Assembly: GCA_014898425.1 (NCBI GenBank)
Contig: RCSZ01000004.1
Location: forward strand, 2,046,001 to 2,110,000
DNA length: 64,000 nt
Source: Botryotinia globosa
Taxonomy: Eukaryota > Ascomycota > Leotiomycetes > Helotiales > Sclerotiniaceae
Direction of reading: 5' to 3'
Shown: positions 21,896-35,905 of the stretch, one piece after another
How the letters are laid out: each line of letters begins with the position of its first letter
How positions within the stretch are numbered: the stretch's first letter is position 1
Notes under the pieces: generated by a model
Databases searched by the model: none
What the model was told of the DNA's origin: nothing
What the model saw: only the letters and a program-made list of their open reading frames with translations
Made by a program: the position numbers and the translations under genes

Positions 21896-24368
21896 CTATT
21901 TCTCTAGCTTAAAAGATTGCCCCACGCCTTCTAAAAGTTTGGTATCGTGACTGACTCCTTTTAGTACCATTTGAACCCGCATATCACTTGAGCTAAGAAC
22001 CTTGACCATTCCAGAGTCGTCACAGGAAAAATCTACACTTCCAACTCCCGGAACCACAAATGTACCTTTCATTTGCTTTAGTAAATCACATCTAGGTTTA
22101 ATGACCGTTGTTAGACATCCGTCGCTATCTTCTATGGTTGGATATTGAATGCCAACAATTTCACTCACAATCTCATACATCGGAGTTGCACTCCATCTAT
22201 GGCAACCACTTCTGACCATACTTTCACTTTCTGCCCAAGTGGTCAAATTCTGGTCAAGCATCTTCTTCCATGGGCCTAGTAGCTCCTCTCAAACTTCTTC
22301 ATAAATTCCGGCTTTCGCAACAGCTCAGAACTTATAGAAGGACATTACGAATGATGCCTTTGCAAGCTCCAAAGCTTCTCTTTCTGAATGGTCTTTCTCA
22401 TTAGATCTTTGGCTGACTCTCCGCTTATAGCATCGGCAAGTACTGCAAAAATCTGGACATGTTGTGAACTCTCTCCAATAGTGCCGGGTCCATCGAGATA
22501 CAGATTCTTGTTGCTATCATAGCAATGTTTATTGACAGACCGAATGAGAGAACTAGCTCTATCAAGGTATTCACTTGAAGTTTCCTTCCTGACAACGGCT
22601 TCGGACAAAACTGTGGCAGACTTCAAAGCCATTGCATAGACTAAGCTGTTGATAGTTGCAGCTCCTTTGTCAAAGTATGCTTTGGGAACTCCCACACTAG
22701 GAAATCCTCGTTCTGGAATAAACCACTCTTTTACCCGATCAGCGAAGGCCCACGTACCCTCTTCAGGAAATTGTCCCACAAGGCCAAGCTCACTCACACT
22801 ATCGCTGAAATGATCCAAAATCCCGTCAATAGTACCCAGATACTTTTCGAGGAACGTGGTATCTTGGAAGTGTAATGAATGATCATGAATCATAAATATA
22901 CAGTACAAGAGAACTGAGGTATGTTCATGGAGCGGCTAGGATTTGGGAAGTGCGTTTCCAATAGCCCGTCATCTCTACGAGATGCAAGGAACTCGTGAAT
23001 TCTTTTCTGGGCAAGGAGACCCGAGTGAGAAATCGTGTAGGAGAATAGAAGTTGAGAGCGAGTGTCCATAGTAAATTGATTTTGTTCATAGTACGGGCAA
23101 TCCTCATGAGTTTCATGCATACAATTGAGGAGAGTATTGACAGATGTCGAGTGAAATTTTTCCACAAGAGGGGTACTACTTATAGTAGTAGTGATAGGTA
23201 GAGGGTAATGAGTAGAACGGTACGTGATGGAGTTAAACGTAAGCGACGTGTGTGGAGGGCACGCTACGGATATCCGAATATATCGGAATGTGCGCCACCA
23301 GAAAGGTTCGTAATAACATTTTTCCTGGTTCGCACTACAGATATATGCATCAATTGGTCCATATAATTTTCCAGTCTTGAAATTCGTACGGTCCTCTTTT
23401 GACCTTGGCTGGCCCCCATGCATATCATTTTCGTAGGATTCAGCACAAAGAATATCGATCCTGGGTGCTAGAGATGAATGGCCATCAATCTCAAAGCTAA
23501 GTTCAAGGAATTCAGCAGTCAAACTGTTCGATTCGATTTCAACGACAGTATTTGTACCGTTATCTAAATTCGTAGGTCTATCATTCTGTAGTAGTAGCAT
23601 TTTCCAGTCGCTCAAGCTCGAATTTTTAGATCATGTTACTGCATTGTCAAATCGCCGAGATATTTCAGGAAGATGAGGTATTGGCCTGGGCATGAGTTTT
23701 CTTGCATCCAGCATCGGTGGAATCTTTCTCTTCATGGTCTTTATCTCGGCGTTTTTCCAATACGCATCATCAAACTCAACCTTCTCCCACCCCAAAAAAT
23801 TAATATCCGCATGAACCTCTTGATTAAGATTTAGAAAAGAGGGGCCCATTCGATAATCCCATTTTGAGAATGGTAGGAATGATGTTTCTTGGTCTTTAGC
23901 TACTTTCCAGGTTGCATCGGTATGAAGCTTTTGCTCCTGTTCATACAAATTAGCTTATTAATTTTGCAGACCGCCACAGAATCTACTCACCCTTATCTGA
24001 CACCAGAGAGTGAGTCCTGGTAGAGAAGTCCTGGCCATCGATGTGCCGACCGCAGTTGTTACGGAGAACCTCAAGACTTTTGCACTGAACAAATTCCTTC
24101 CAGGCTGCAGAAATGGAGTGATATACATGGTCTCGTAATACTTTCTTGTTGGATAACTTTTGCAAGGCCCAAAACTGATCCGTTTGCCGTTCAAAAACAA
24201 ACGATACCAAGTATCCGCAGAAACATGAAGGGCAGTTTCTTCAGTGGGAAGCTTCTCCAGAGTACATGACTTTCGAAATAGAAGAAATTGGCCAGGATCG
24301 ACAGTATCGTCGAAATCTGGGACCCAGATCCATTGTGCTTCGTCAGTGAGAAACGGAGAGGGGGGCAT
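21896..24368 (-). pseudogene. GH78 alpha-L-rhamnosidase-like pseudogene
   Basis: GH78 enzymes cleave terminal L-rhamnose from plant pectin and glycosides. The N-terminal part starts MPPSPFLTDEAQWIWVP with a beta-sandwich-like DTWYRLFLNGKRI. An intron (donor GTGAGT, acceptor ACAG at about 23949) follows residue 120 or so. The middle has the family-like HETHEDCPYYEQNQFTMDTR, the catalytic-domain region has YFDKGAATINSLVYAMALK, and the C-terminal beta domain has SGCHRWSATPMYEI. Disablements: in-frame TGA at 23631-23633, a 1-nt frameshift near 22905 (between IPQF and YCIFMIHDH), another near 22390, and TGA codons at 22325-22327 and 22289-22291. The stops can be explained by CGA or TGG changes, i.e. 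C-to-T/G-to-A. The gene is full length but non-functional as read. Confidence 0.85.
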
Positions 24369-24487
24369 GGTGAAAGCTTGAGTGGTAGAAGGTATAGCTC
24401 AATTGAAAGCAAGAATGGCTGCTCATGGCTACTAAGTATTCTTTAAGGTAGTCAAAGATCTAATACGCTTTTCCTCTTGAAGCTTTA

Positions 24488-24748
24488 GCCCGCACACTCT
24501 GGACGAAAAAACCCGCGCATCAAATCCATCAAAACCGAGATTTCTTCAAATTATTATTATTCCAAATTCGAATAACAGTTCGAAAAGATAAAATAAATCT
24601 ATAAATTAAAAGCATATTATAAATCATAAGCCTTTAAAATATATATTTCAATTGAAAATTTAAAAAAATTCATTATCGAATTTAAGAATGATTTTGGAAA
24701 TAATACTGTTTTTTCAGTGTGCCGTTTTTTTGTCCAGAGTGTGGCCCG
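24488..24748. mobile_element. Possible small inverted-repeat element
   Basis: CACACTCTGGACGAAAAAAC at 24493-24512 is matched, inverted, by 24724-24743 with one mismatch. The AT-rich interior is about 210 bp. TA precedes the left end, but a matching duplication on the right is not clear. It lies 120 bp upstream of the GH78 pseudogene start. Confidence 0.45.
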
Positions 24749-25115
24749 GTCAAAGATTCGTCAACATGTTTCTAGTGTACCCCATACCGTCCACTACCCC
24801 ATGTGGAGAGAAGGTGGAAGAAGTGAAAGAAGTGAACGTGATAAAAAAGCTAATAGCTCGCTTAAATAGACTACGAACGCTCATAGGGCTCGTGCTTGAA
24901 ATGAAAGAAACAACGTCGATCGAAATGAATCAACACATCCCCCACCCCTCTCTAATACTTACCCCGAGAATACCAAGGCCTATTTGAATCATTTTGCTAA
25001 TATACTAAAAATAGAATTCTGCTTGATATAAAAAGAAATTCTATAATTTGTATAACATATACATAAAAATCTTAGAAAGAAAAATTATATTATATAAAAC
25101 TATATAAAATATAAT

Positions 25116-25851
25116 TGGAGGTTTAACTCCTTAATATTCTTGTTATCTATGAGGACCGAAGGTATGTATACATACAAAAAAAGAGAACTCTTGTTTAATG
25201 AGACTCAATTCAAGTGATCTGATTGGCTCGACTTTCTTAGCATTATAGTTATAACGCAACTTCTTAGACTTTTTCAACGAAATTATTTAAATCAATTTAA
25301 GTTAATATGAATTAAATGAAAAAGAAAAAAAGTAGTAATTATATATAAAAGACTAAAAACTTTCAAATAATATATTTTTTATATTACTAGCTTCAAAACT
25401 GAAGTTTTTATAAAGGATTGAAATTGAAATAATATAAATATAACTAGAGCTTATATAATCAATTAAAAAAGGTTTATATTGAATATAGCTGATCTAATAT
25501 TAATAAAAATTATTTTAATACTATAGCTTTCGTAATTCAGTAGTATAATTAATGATCTGATGTAAAGTGACCCACTAAAATCTAAATAAAATTAAAAAAT
25601 CTAAATAAAATTAAAATATCTAAATAAAATTAAAATATCTAAATAAAATTAAAATATCTGAATAAAATTAAAATATCTAAATAAAATTAAAATATCTGAA
25701 TAAAATTAAAAAAAAGTAATATAATGAGGTAAACCGACTTCGCCTGCAAGCCTCAATGAAATTTCTTTTTTTAGATTTTTATAATTATAAATATAATTAT
25801 ATAATACTTTCTCAAAAAGCAAGGGGTCCGGGGGCTCGCAGGCCCCTGGTA
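25116..25851 (+). repeat. Dispersed repeat R, copy 1
   Basis: It starts TGGAGGTTTAACTCC, contains GAGGACCGAAGG and ends with the GC-rich GGGGGCTCGCAGGCCCCTGG. Copies 2 (43959-44610) and 3 (52280-53193, inverted) share these ends. It may be a solo LTR; no coding sequence and no clear target duplication. Confidence 0.7.
25575..25715 (+). repeat. Tandem array of a 19-bp AT unit
   Basis: Seven to eight copies of ATCTAAATAAAATTAAAAT (with ATCTGAATA variants) inside repeat R copy 1. A related, diverged array lies in copy 3 near 52415-52515. Confidence 0.8.
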
Positions 25852-26011
25852 ATATTATAAAAAGTCCTATATTATTAAAAAGCTTTTATTATTAATATCT
25901 ATTATACAAAGTTCTATATTATTAGCACATAATCACAAAGCTTTTATTATTAATATTATGAATACAATTTTATATTTTATTTCAAAATCTCTTCTATAAA
26001 AAAATGTGAGG

Positions 26012-26172
26012 TGTGAGGGCGCACAGACCCTCTCGGCATGTGACCGGCTATACTAGTCAGTTTAGCTAGTCTTTTCAAGTATAAGTTGGAAGCCTCGCTT
26101 CCAATTTCCTTTTAAATTTTTATCAATAACTAAATCATTAAAACAATTTCTTTTCAGTTTATAGTTTTTATA
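26012..26172 (+). repeat. Element B 5' LTR (copy 1)
   Basis: 161 bp and the best preserved at its 5' end (GGCGCACAGACCCTCTC). A second TGTGAGG lies directly before it. Contains AAGTTGGAAGCCTCGCTTCC, common to all four LTR copies. Confidence 0.7.
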
Positions 26173-28899
26173 AAGTTATTGATTACTTTTCAAATTAGAT
26201 AGGAGTTGTTTATATATAGAATATATACGAAACAGATCTGAATCATTTCTAAAAAAAAATTACAATAATTTATGATACTATTTAAGCAAACCTTAGGTTA
26301 TTTATAGATTTTTATATAATAAATTAAATTAACAAAAATGATTATCAGAAATACAAGATTATAAAGATTAATAGAATTAAAAGCATTACCCAATTTATAA
26401 ATAATAATCGAAAAAGTATATACAAAAGAAATTATTAGATAAGAAAAACAATTAGAAATAAATATAAATCAAAATAAAAAAGGAATGAATTATCTGAATC
26501 TTTGAATTCGATTCAAGAAAATAGTTAGTATAAGCCTTCAAAAAACAAATTATCTAAACCTTTAAATTTAATTCGAAAAAAGAATTAATATAAGCTTTGA
26601 AAAAGAAAATTAAATTAAAAATTCTATATTATTCGAAATAAACAAATTTGAAATCTTTATTTCAATATATTTTTATCTATCAAACATTACTAATTATTAT
26701 TATCAAATTAATTTATAAAAAGATATAAATAATTAAACTATTATAAAATAAAGGGATTCCTTATTTCACTCAAATATATTAAAAGAATTATAAAAGATTA
26801 TAGCTTAACAAAAAAGACAATTAAAAATATAAGCTGAGAAGAAAAAAAAAAAAAAAAAAAATGATAGCAATAGAATAACAATTAGTAATATTTATATATA
26901 ATGTTTTGATTGATAATATAACAAAACTTAACAATTTATAATTCTTTATAAATAAAAGAATCTCTATAAATATTAAATCAAACAAATCACTATCATTAAA
27001 TATTTAAAATATATCAATTATTATTAATATTAATATTCTACTTATACTATTTGTAAAATCCTTTTAAAATAAATTTAAAACCAAAGTACCTTTATCCTTC
27101 AAAAAAAAGAAGATTAATATTAGATTGTAAATTATAAAATTAAAAGATTATTTTATATTAAAAGATATCTTCAATATTATACAACAAATAGTACTAATGA
27201 GAAATTATATTAATAAAGGTATTAAAAAGTGAATTATATTAATATAATTATATAGCGATTTTTTAATCACTATAAAATTCGAAAACTAGAATCTTTTAAA
27301 AGATTAGTTATTCAATTAATATAATTCCATTAATATAAATCTAAAAGCTAATCTCTGAATAACAAAAATTATTATATTCAAAAAACAAATAATACAAAAT
27401 TTCAATAATTATTTTGAATTAATTCTTCAAAATATTTTATAAATATATAAGAATTAAATAGTAATAATATATTATTTTATAAAATTAATTAAATCTATTC
27501 TATTATATATTTATATAGATTATAATAAAATACTATTTACAATATTTAAAGGATTGAAAATAATAATATAAAATATAAAGAATTTTCTATACATATAAAA
27601 ACAATTGTTTTTAATCAATAATAAGTAAATAAGATTTGAGAAAAAAAAAATTAGATAAGGATATACAATATAGTATTTCTAATTCAATTAAATTTAATAA
27701 CAATTTGTATAAAAAAAAGAGAAAAGAAATAAGATTTTTTGAAATCTTAACGAAATAAAAAAAAAGATATAAAAAAAACAAAATATATTTCAAATATAAA
27801 AAAATAGATTATTGAATTAATAATTACAAAAATCAATCAATTAATAAAAGAAAAAATAAATAATTAAAAAACAATAACTCTTTCTAATAATAAAAATATT
27901 AAAATAAAAAGGGGGTAATTATTTCAAAAAAAGTTATATTAAACTAAAAAGAAATCTAAAAAGATTTTCGATTATTATTATAAAAAAAGATAAGGATTTA
28001 TATAATTATTAATTATTAAATTCAATATAAGAAATAACAATTTAATATCAAATATCTGGTGTTATATAATTAATATATTTAAATCGAATTGAAAAAACAT
28101 TATTAATATTAGTTTTAATATAAAAAAAGAAATCATAATAATTAATAATATTAGGATTACATAATATAGGATTATTAATAGGAATAAAAAATCAATTATA
28201 TTAATACTATAATTACAAGGATATTATAGATTTCCTTTAATTATTGAATATAAAAGATTTTTTTTAAATAATAAATATTATTTGTTTAAATAAAAATGAA
28301 GATAAAATATTATTTATAATAATTATCGATTTTGTTATAATAATAAATTTCATTTTTTTAAAAATAATAAAATAGATTTAATATAAAGAATTAAATATAT
28401 ATTATTTATTAATTAGAAATATAAATAAAAATATTTTAGAATTAGTATTTATTTTAATTTGCAAAGAAATCAATTTCAAATATTTATTGGTTAAAAATAA
28501 TATATTATTAAAATTCAAAATTATATTATTAAAAACAGATAATATTATATTTGGATTTCTATAGCTTCAATAATATAATTTGAAAATAGATTGAAGATTA
28601 GGTAAGATATTCAATAATAATAATTTAGAATTATAGATTATATTAGATATATTTGATTTTTTAAATCTTATATATAATATAATTGAAAAAGTAGAGATTA
28701 TATTAAAAGAGAATATAATTATAATAATATTATTATTCCTAATATTTATAGATGATAATAGAATAAACTATATAATTATTTAAAAAATATTTAGAAAAAT
28801 TCTAGATATATATTTGAAATATTTTTTATTATTTAATAAAAAAGAAATAGAAAAATTATTACTTTATAAATTCAAAATTGATTATAAAATTGTTTTTCA

Positions 28900-31800
28900 A
28901 AAAGATTATTAATCAAAATTTAGATTGTTATATAATCTATTTAAATATAAATTTGAGGTGTTTAAGAAGTATATTATGAAGATGTTTGTATTAGGATTTA
29001 TAAAATTATTAAAATCAAAAGTAAAAGTATTGCTTTTGTTTGTATATAAAAAAGATATCGAGGAATTGTGTTTATATATAGATTTTAGAAATATAAATAA
29101 TAATATGATATTAAATCGATATTTTATTTTGTTTATTTTGAAGATATTGAATTATTTTAAAAAAATAAAAATATTTATAAAATTTGATTTATATAGGGTT
29201 TACAATTTAATAAGAATTTATTTAGATAATAAATAAAAAACAGCTTTTTATATATATTTCGAATTATTCGAGTATTTAGTATTATTATTTGGTTTGTATA
29301 ATACTTTAATTATTTTTTAAGTATATATTAATTAATATTTATAAGAATTTGTTGATAAATTGATTATTATATATTTGAATAATATCTTAATTTATTCAAA
29401 AAATAAAGAAGATTATAAATCTTATATAAAACAAATCTTAAAGAAGTTATTGGAATGGAAATTATTTTACAAATTTGAAAAATGTTAATTCAATATAAAA
29501 AAAATGGAATTTCTAGGTTATATTATTTTAAATAAAGAAATTATTATAAATCAAGTTAGAATTAATTTAATTATAAAATAATTAATATCAAAATCAATAC
29601 AAAAAGTATTATTATTTCTAAAGTTTTATAATTTTTATAGACGGTTTATATTCAGTTATAATAATATTATATTATTAATAACAAATAATACAAAAAGAAA
29701 AAAAAAGTTTGAATAGATTAAAGATTATAAAAAAGCTTTTAATATATTTAAAATTGCTTTTATTAAAACTCTATTATTATATCATTTTATTATAATATTA
29801 GTTTGTTTTTTGAAAATAGATGTATTTATTAAAGCATAGTATAGAATATTATTACAAATCTAAAAAGATATATATAAATACCCGGTTATATTTTACTTTC
29901 GAAAATTAATATTAATAGAAATGAATTATATAATATTTGATTAAGAATTATTTATAATAATAGAATCTATTAAATATTAATATTATTTTCTAAAAAAAAT
30001 CTAATATCAAATAATTATCATTTTCGATTATAATAATCTAAAGCATTTTATAACCTTTAGAATTTTTATAAGAAGATAAACTAAATAAATAATAATATTA
30101 TTAATAATCGATTATATTATTATATATAGATTAAGAAAAAGAAATCTTGTTGATAACCCCTCAAAAAAAGCAGATTACTAATATGAAGTAGTAGAATTAA
30201 TATCTCTTTTGAAATTATAAGAATAAATTATAGATTTATTATTATTATTAAACAATTAATTTAATATATTATATTTAATTAAAGATATTACAAAAAAGGA
30301 AATCAAAAAAGGTATATTGTATATATTTAAAAAATTGTAAGAAATAAATAAGAATTGTATTGATATAGAAAAAATCGAATTTCTTATTATATTTCAAATT
30401 AAAAAGATATTAAAAAAAAGTTTAAATAATATTTAGGAAAGTTTAAAGCAATAACTAGATTTTATTGATTCAATTTGATATTGTTAATAATTATATTTTG
30501 ATTTAATAGGAATTCAATTTAATTTGAAAAAGGAATTGTAATATTATGATAGGATAAGATTGTTTATTTTAATAAATAAAATATTGTAAAAAGATTTAAT
30601 AAAGGAATTTCATAATTCTCTAATTATAGAATATTTCAATAAAAATAGAATAATTAGAGTAATAAAAAGAATATTATATTAGTAAGAAATGGACATAGAT
30701 ATTGAAGATTATATATATTTGTATTTAATTTGTTAATGTAATAAATCATTATATATAATAACTATAAAAAAATTAACTTTAATATTTATTTTAAACAGAT
30801 TATAAAGAGGTATAGTATTAGATTTAATTATAAATTTATTAATATCAAAATTTAAAATAGATTTCAATAACAGAGAAAAAAGAAATATATAATTATATTC
30901 TGTTTATAATATTATATTAAATATAACTTATAAAATAATAAAAAAGGCAAAGTTTTTATTATATAAAAAGGATATGATATCAATTCAATTTGCTTATTTT
31001 TTTTAAAAGAAATATTTGTAGAATATGAAATATCAAATTCTATTATTATAGATAGAATAGATTTATTTACAAATATATTTTAAGTGATATTTACAAAGTA
31101 TTTAGATACAACCCGAAAATTGTTTATAATATTTTATTTACAAATAAATAATTTAATTAAGAAATTAAATCAAATTATAAAAATATACTTTAGAATGTAT
31201 ATCAATTATAAATAAAACAATTAAATAGATTTATTATATTTGATAAAATATATATATAATTCAACTTCCATCTCAGATATCAAATTATTGCCTTTTAAAA
31301 CAAATAAAAAAAATATCCCATCATTTTAGATTATTATAATTATAAATAAAAAGCTAAAAGATATAAAACAATTAATAAAAAAATTGAAAAAACTATATCA
31401 ATAATTAATAAAAGATTTGATATATATATAAAATATATAAACAAAATATTATAATATAAAGTATTATCTATTATTGTTTAATATCAAAAATCAAATATAA
31501 TTATTCTATAAGAATTTAATAACAAATCGAAAATATAAAAAGTTGAAATCCAAAAAATTAGAATCTTTCAAAATACTCGAAAATATTAGTTTACAGAGCT
31601 ACCAAATCAAGCTTCCAATATCCTACAAATACTATAATATTTTCCATATAAATTTGTTAATATTATATAAAATAACAAAAAGAATAGATAAGTTTAAAGA
31701 TATATTGAAATTATCTGTGATAAAAATAATTATAAATAAGATTTATAGAGATAAGGCATTAGAATGGAAAATAGAGAGAATTCTGGATTCAAGAATATAC

Positions 31801-31960
31801 AAATGTTAAAAAAAATTATAATATCAAATGTATTGGAAAAGCTATTTTTAGAATAAGGATAATTAGTAATCATTAAAAGATTTGGAAAATTTTAAGAGAA
31901 AGATTGTGGAATTCTATAAAAGAAAATCTTTTGTTTTAGATGGGATTATAAAAAAATGAT
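28900..31960 (+). pseudogene. Ruined gypsy pol: RT, RNase H, integrase, chromodomain
   Basis: Reading through dozens of stops gives VYKKDIEELCLYIDFRNIN, LLFGLYNTLIIF, YLNNILIYSKN (the YxDD box with Asp read as Asn), and FLGYIILNKE. Near the end, ESFKILENISLQSYQIKLP and WKIERILDSRIYK are the integrase C-terminal (IHPVFHVSLL-type) region and the chromodomain start. This is a Ty3/gypsy chromovirus, more damaged than the element at 938 and with AT content near the limit. Its own LTRs were not identified. Confidence 0.8.
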
Positions 31961-33119
31961 TACATTGATTTTATTTTTATTTTTTCAAAAAAAGAAAATT
32001 TAATAAAATTTAAAAGAATTATGATTAGTTTTTGTTTACAAAATATATTATAAATATTAGATTATAATCATTTATTAGCTAATAACTATTATTTAGATTT
32101 GATAATGTAATTGTTTATTAAAAAAAAAAAAAAAAAATTTCAAATTTATTTAAATCGAAAATAAATATCAATTATATATCTCAAGATAAGGGATACAGGG
32201 TAGTTAATAAATACTAAAGCAAAGCTTACGATATAAATAAGAATATATAGAATAAATCTCATTTTCAAATAAAATAAAATAAAAAACTGTAGTTTTCTTT
32301 TTAGTATAATCAAACAGAAAAATGAATCCTCAATTATTATTATCGATTTATAAATTTAAAGTTTATTAAAAAACTATATTTTCTAATTGATATTGTAATA
32401 TAATAAATTACAAATAAAAAAACGAATTATCAAATAGCTTTTTCATTATAATTCAAATTATTATTATTATTTATTTAAAAATAGAAATTAATATAAAAAT
32501 AGAATAGCAGATATAATCAATCCAAATAAACTTGATATTATTCTAAAAGCAAAAGCGGAATCAATCTTATTATATATATTTTGGATTTAAATCAAAGTAT
32601 AAGAAAAAGAAATCGAATATTTATTTATTGTAAATTTCGAAAAAGAAAATGAGGAATATTGAAAAAAGATAAAGTAAACGATTATTAAAATATATAGAAA
32701 AATATAGATTTAATTTCAATTAAATCTTTAATTAAATAATTATAAGTAAATATAAATATTAGCAATAATTCTTAATATATTCGAATCTAGATATAAAGAA
32801 TTTAATTAAAAGAATTAAAAGAATCAAAATATAATAATAAAAATATTTCTAGAATATAGTCGAGTGGTGATTTATAAAATATATAAGGAATATATCAAAC
32901 GCCAAGGATTTGTTTTATTAGCTCTTAATAAACTAAAAGGATTTATAAGAATTGTTTTTATTGAATAATAATAAAAGCAGTTATTAAATAAAAGCAATAC
33001 TAAAACAGAATTTAGAAACAATTTAGAATTATCTTATAAAGCCGATAATGATTATATTTATAATATTATAAAAAATTAAGAAATAGATAATATTGTATTA
33101 AAGAATTAGGATGTAATTA

Positions 33120-35905
33120 TAAAAAGAAATAATCTAAATCATTGATATTTGAATAACGAATTTGAACGATTTATATTGAGATTTATAAAAGAATTAATTA
33201 AAAACAATATCGAGTATTTTTATAGTAGAATTAATAATTTATATCAATTGATATAATAATATAATAAAAAAATAGAGTAAGATTTTTTATAATAAATTTT
33301 TTGTTAATAAAATATTATATATAAATCTAATTCAAAACCAAGCAAATCAAAGAAAGTTAATAATAATGTAAATATAATCTATGGATATTTGTAGATAGAT
33401 TTGTATATATAAAAGAAAAGAAAATTAACAAAGCAAATAAACAAAATCCCAAAAACCATAAGCTTTAAATTATATTATAAAAACTTATAACAAAAAGCTT
33501 TAATATTTATTAAAATTTATCTAAATAAAACAATCCTATATATAAGTTTTATTAATAAATTATAGAAATTTGTATAGAACAATTTGATAATTATAAATAA
33601 TCTATTTACTTATAGAGATTATATATAAAAAGTATTAATAAATTATAATACAAAGGATATAAACTTTTATAAAATAATCAATATAGAAACTATAATATAA
33701 TTAATTCAGAATCGTTTATATAATTAATATCAACTATAGAATATAATTCAATTAAATAAGAAAGTTATATACTATTTATTAAAAGGAAAAAAGGATTTCG
33801 AATCAATCAAACCTTTTCAAACTTATATTATGATATTCAATTTGTTCTTATAAAATAATAAATATAATACTAATATATTAACTATCCAATCAAAAAACTA
33901 AACCTTGAATAATATCAATAAGAATAGAAATTATCATCTAATAGAAAAGAAAGCTTATCACCACCATCACTAAAAATCAATAATACAAAACCTAATATCA
34001 AGTGAACTCTAAACAACAATTAAGAAAAACCTAGATAATATATAAAATTCTTTTCTAATCAATTAATAAATTTCCTTTGTTTTATTTTACAATTAAACTT
34101 CAGTTTTTATTAAATAATTATTAATATAATAATATCAATAATAATGGATTCACAATTATTATAAATAATAAAAGCAATTTGGAATATAAAGTATTACAGT
34201 TATAAGAATAATTTGGAATATAAAGTATTATAGTTATAAAGGTATAGAATCTAATTAATAAGGTTTTGCACAATTCTTTTTTTACTTTTTAATATTAATT
34301 TCTATTGTCAATAAAATGATCAAAGGTTTATTCACAAAACGAGAATAATTATGAAGGCGCACAAATTCTCTCAATACATAACCAACTATACTAACCAATT
34401 TAACTAATCTTTTCAAATATAAATTGAAAGCCTCGCTTCCAACTTCCTCTTAGATCTTTATCAATAACTAAACCATTAAAACAACTCCTTTTCAGTTCAC
34501 AGTCCTCACATGAGGATTGTGAATTGGAAAGGAATTGTTTTAATAATTTAGTTATTAATAAAAATCTAAAAGGAAATTAAAAACAAGATTTTCAACTTAT
34601 ATTTGAAAGGACTAATTAAAATAACTAATATAATTGATTATATACAAAAAAGGTTTGTATACTTTTATAATCATTTTTGTTTTGTAAATAAACCCCTAAT
34701 CATTTTATTAGTAATAGAAAACTAATATTAAAAAGCAAAAAAAAAGAATTGTGAAAAACCTTATTAATTAAATCCCAAATTGCTTTTATAATTGTAATAC
34801 TTTATATCTCAAATTATTCTTATAATCATAATACTTTATATTCCAAATTATCTTTATTGTTTATAATAATTATGAATTCGCTATTATTGATATTATTATA
34901 TTAATAATCATTCAATAAAAACCGAGATTCAATTGTAAATAAAACAAAGGAAATTCATTAATTGATTAGAAAAGAATTCTATATATCATTTAGGTTTTTT
35001 CTAATTATTATTTAAAATCCGCTTAATATTAGGTTTTATATTATTAACTTTTGATAATAATAATAATAGGCTTTCTTTCCTATCAAATAATAATCTCTAT
35101 TCCTACTAATACTATTCAAAACTTGATTTTTTAATTGAATAATTAATATACTAATATTACATTTATTATTTCATAATAATAAGCTAAATATTATAATATA
35201 AGTTTAAAAAAATTCAATTGATTCAAAACCCTCTTTCCCTTCTAACAAATAATATATAACTTCCTTATTTAATTGTATTACATTTTACAATTGATATTAA
35301 TTATATAAACGATTCTGAACCAATTATATTATAGTCTTCATATTAATTACTTTACAAAAGTTTATATTCTTTGTATTATAGTTTATTAATATTTCTTATA
35401 TATAATCTTTATAAATAAATAAACTATTTATAATTATTAAATTATTCTATACAAATTTCTACAATTTATTAATAAAACTTATATATAAAACTATTCTATC
35501 TAAACAGATCTTAATAAATACCAGGGCTCTTTATTATAAATCTTTATAACGTAATTTAAAGCTTATAGCTTTTGAGATTTTGTTTATTTGTTTTGCTAGT
35601 TTTTTTTTCTTTTATATATACAAATCTATCTATAAATATCCACAAATTATACTTACATTATTATTGATTCTTTTTAATTTATTTGATTTTAAATCAAATT
35701 TGTATATAGTATTCTATTAATAAAAAATTTGTTATAAAAAATCTTGCTCTATTTTTTTACTATATTGTTATACCAATTAATATAAATTATTAATTCTATT
35801 ATAAAAATACTTGATATTATTTTCAATTAATTCTTCTATAGATCTCAATACAAATTATTCAAATTCGTTATTCAAATGTTGGTGATTTAGGTTGTTTCTT
35901 CTCAT
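33120..35905. repeat. Large imperfect palindrome, arms about 1.39 kb
   Basis: Sequence left of 34510 reappears inverted to its right: GAATTTGAACGATTTATATT-side motifs, the TTTCCTTTGTTTTATTTTAC region and the LTRs all recur in mirror order. The centre is CCTCACATGAGG at 34504-34515. The arms differ mainly by transitions. It results from tail-to-tail placement of two element B copies. Confidence 0.75.
34350..34510 (+). repeat. Element B 3' LTR (copy 1)
   Basis: Same length as the 26012 LTR. It starts TATGAAGGCGCACAAATTC (RIP-changed) and ends CAGTCCTCACA, touching the inverted LTR of copy 2. Confidence 0.7.

Larger units (their letters stand above)
26012..34510 (+). mobile_element. LTR element B, copy 1, split by a gypsy insertion
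   Basis: Direct 161-bp LTRs at 26012-26172 and 34350-34510. The first begins TGTGAGGGCGCACAGACC and the second ends CCTCACA, giving 7-bp terminal repeats TGTGAGG/CCTCACA. The 5' interior (about 26173-26455) matches the 5' part of copy 2, and the 3' interior (about 33120-34349) matches its 3' part. About 6.6 kb with a gypsy pol lies between. The simplest reading is a small LTR element interrupted by a chromovirus. RIP-mutated throughout. Confidence 0.6.
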
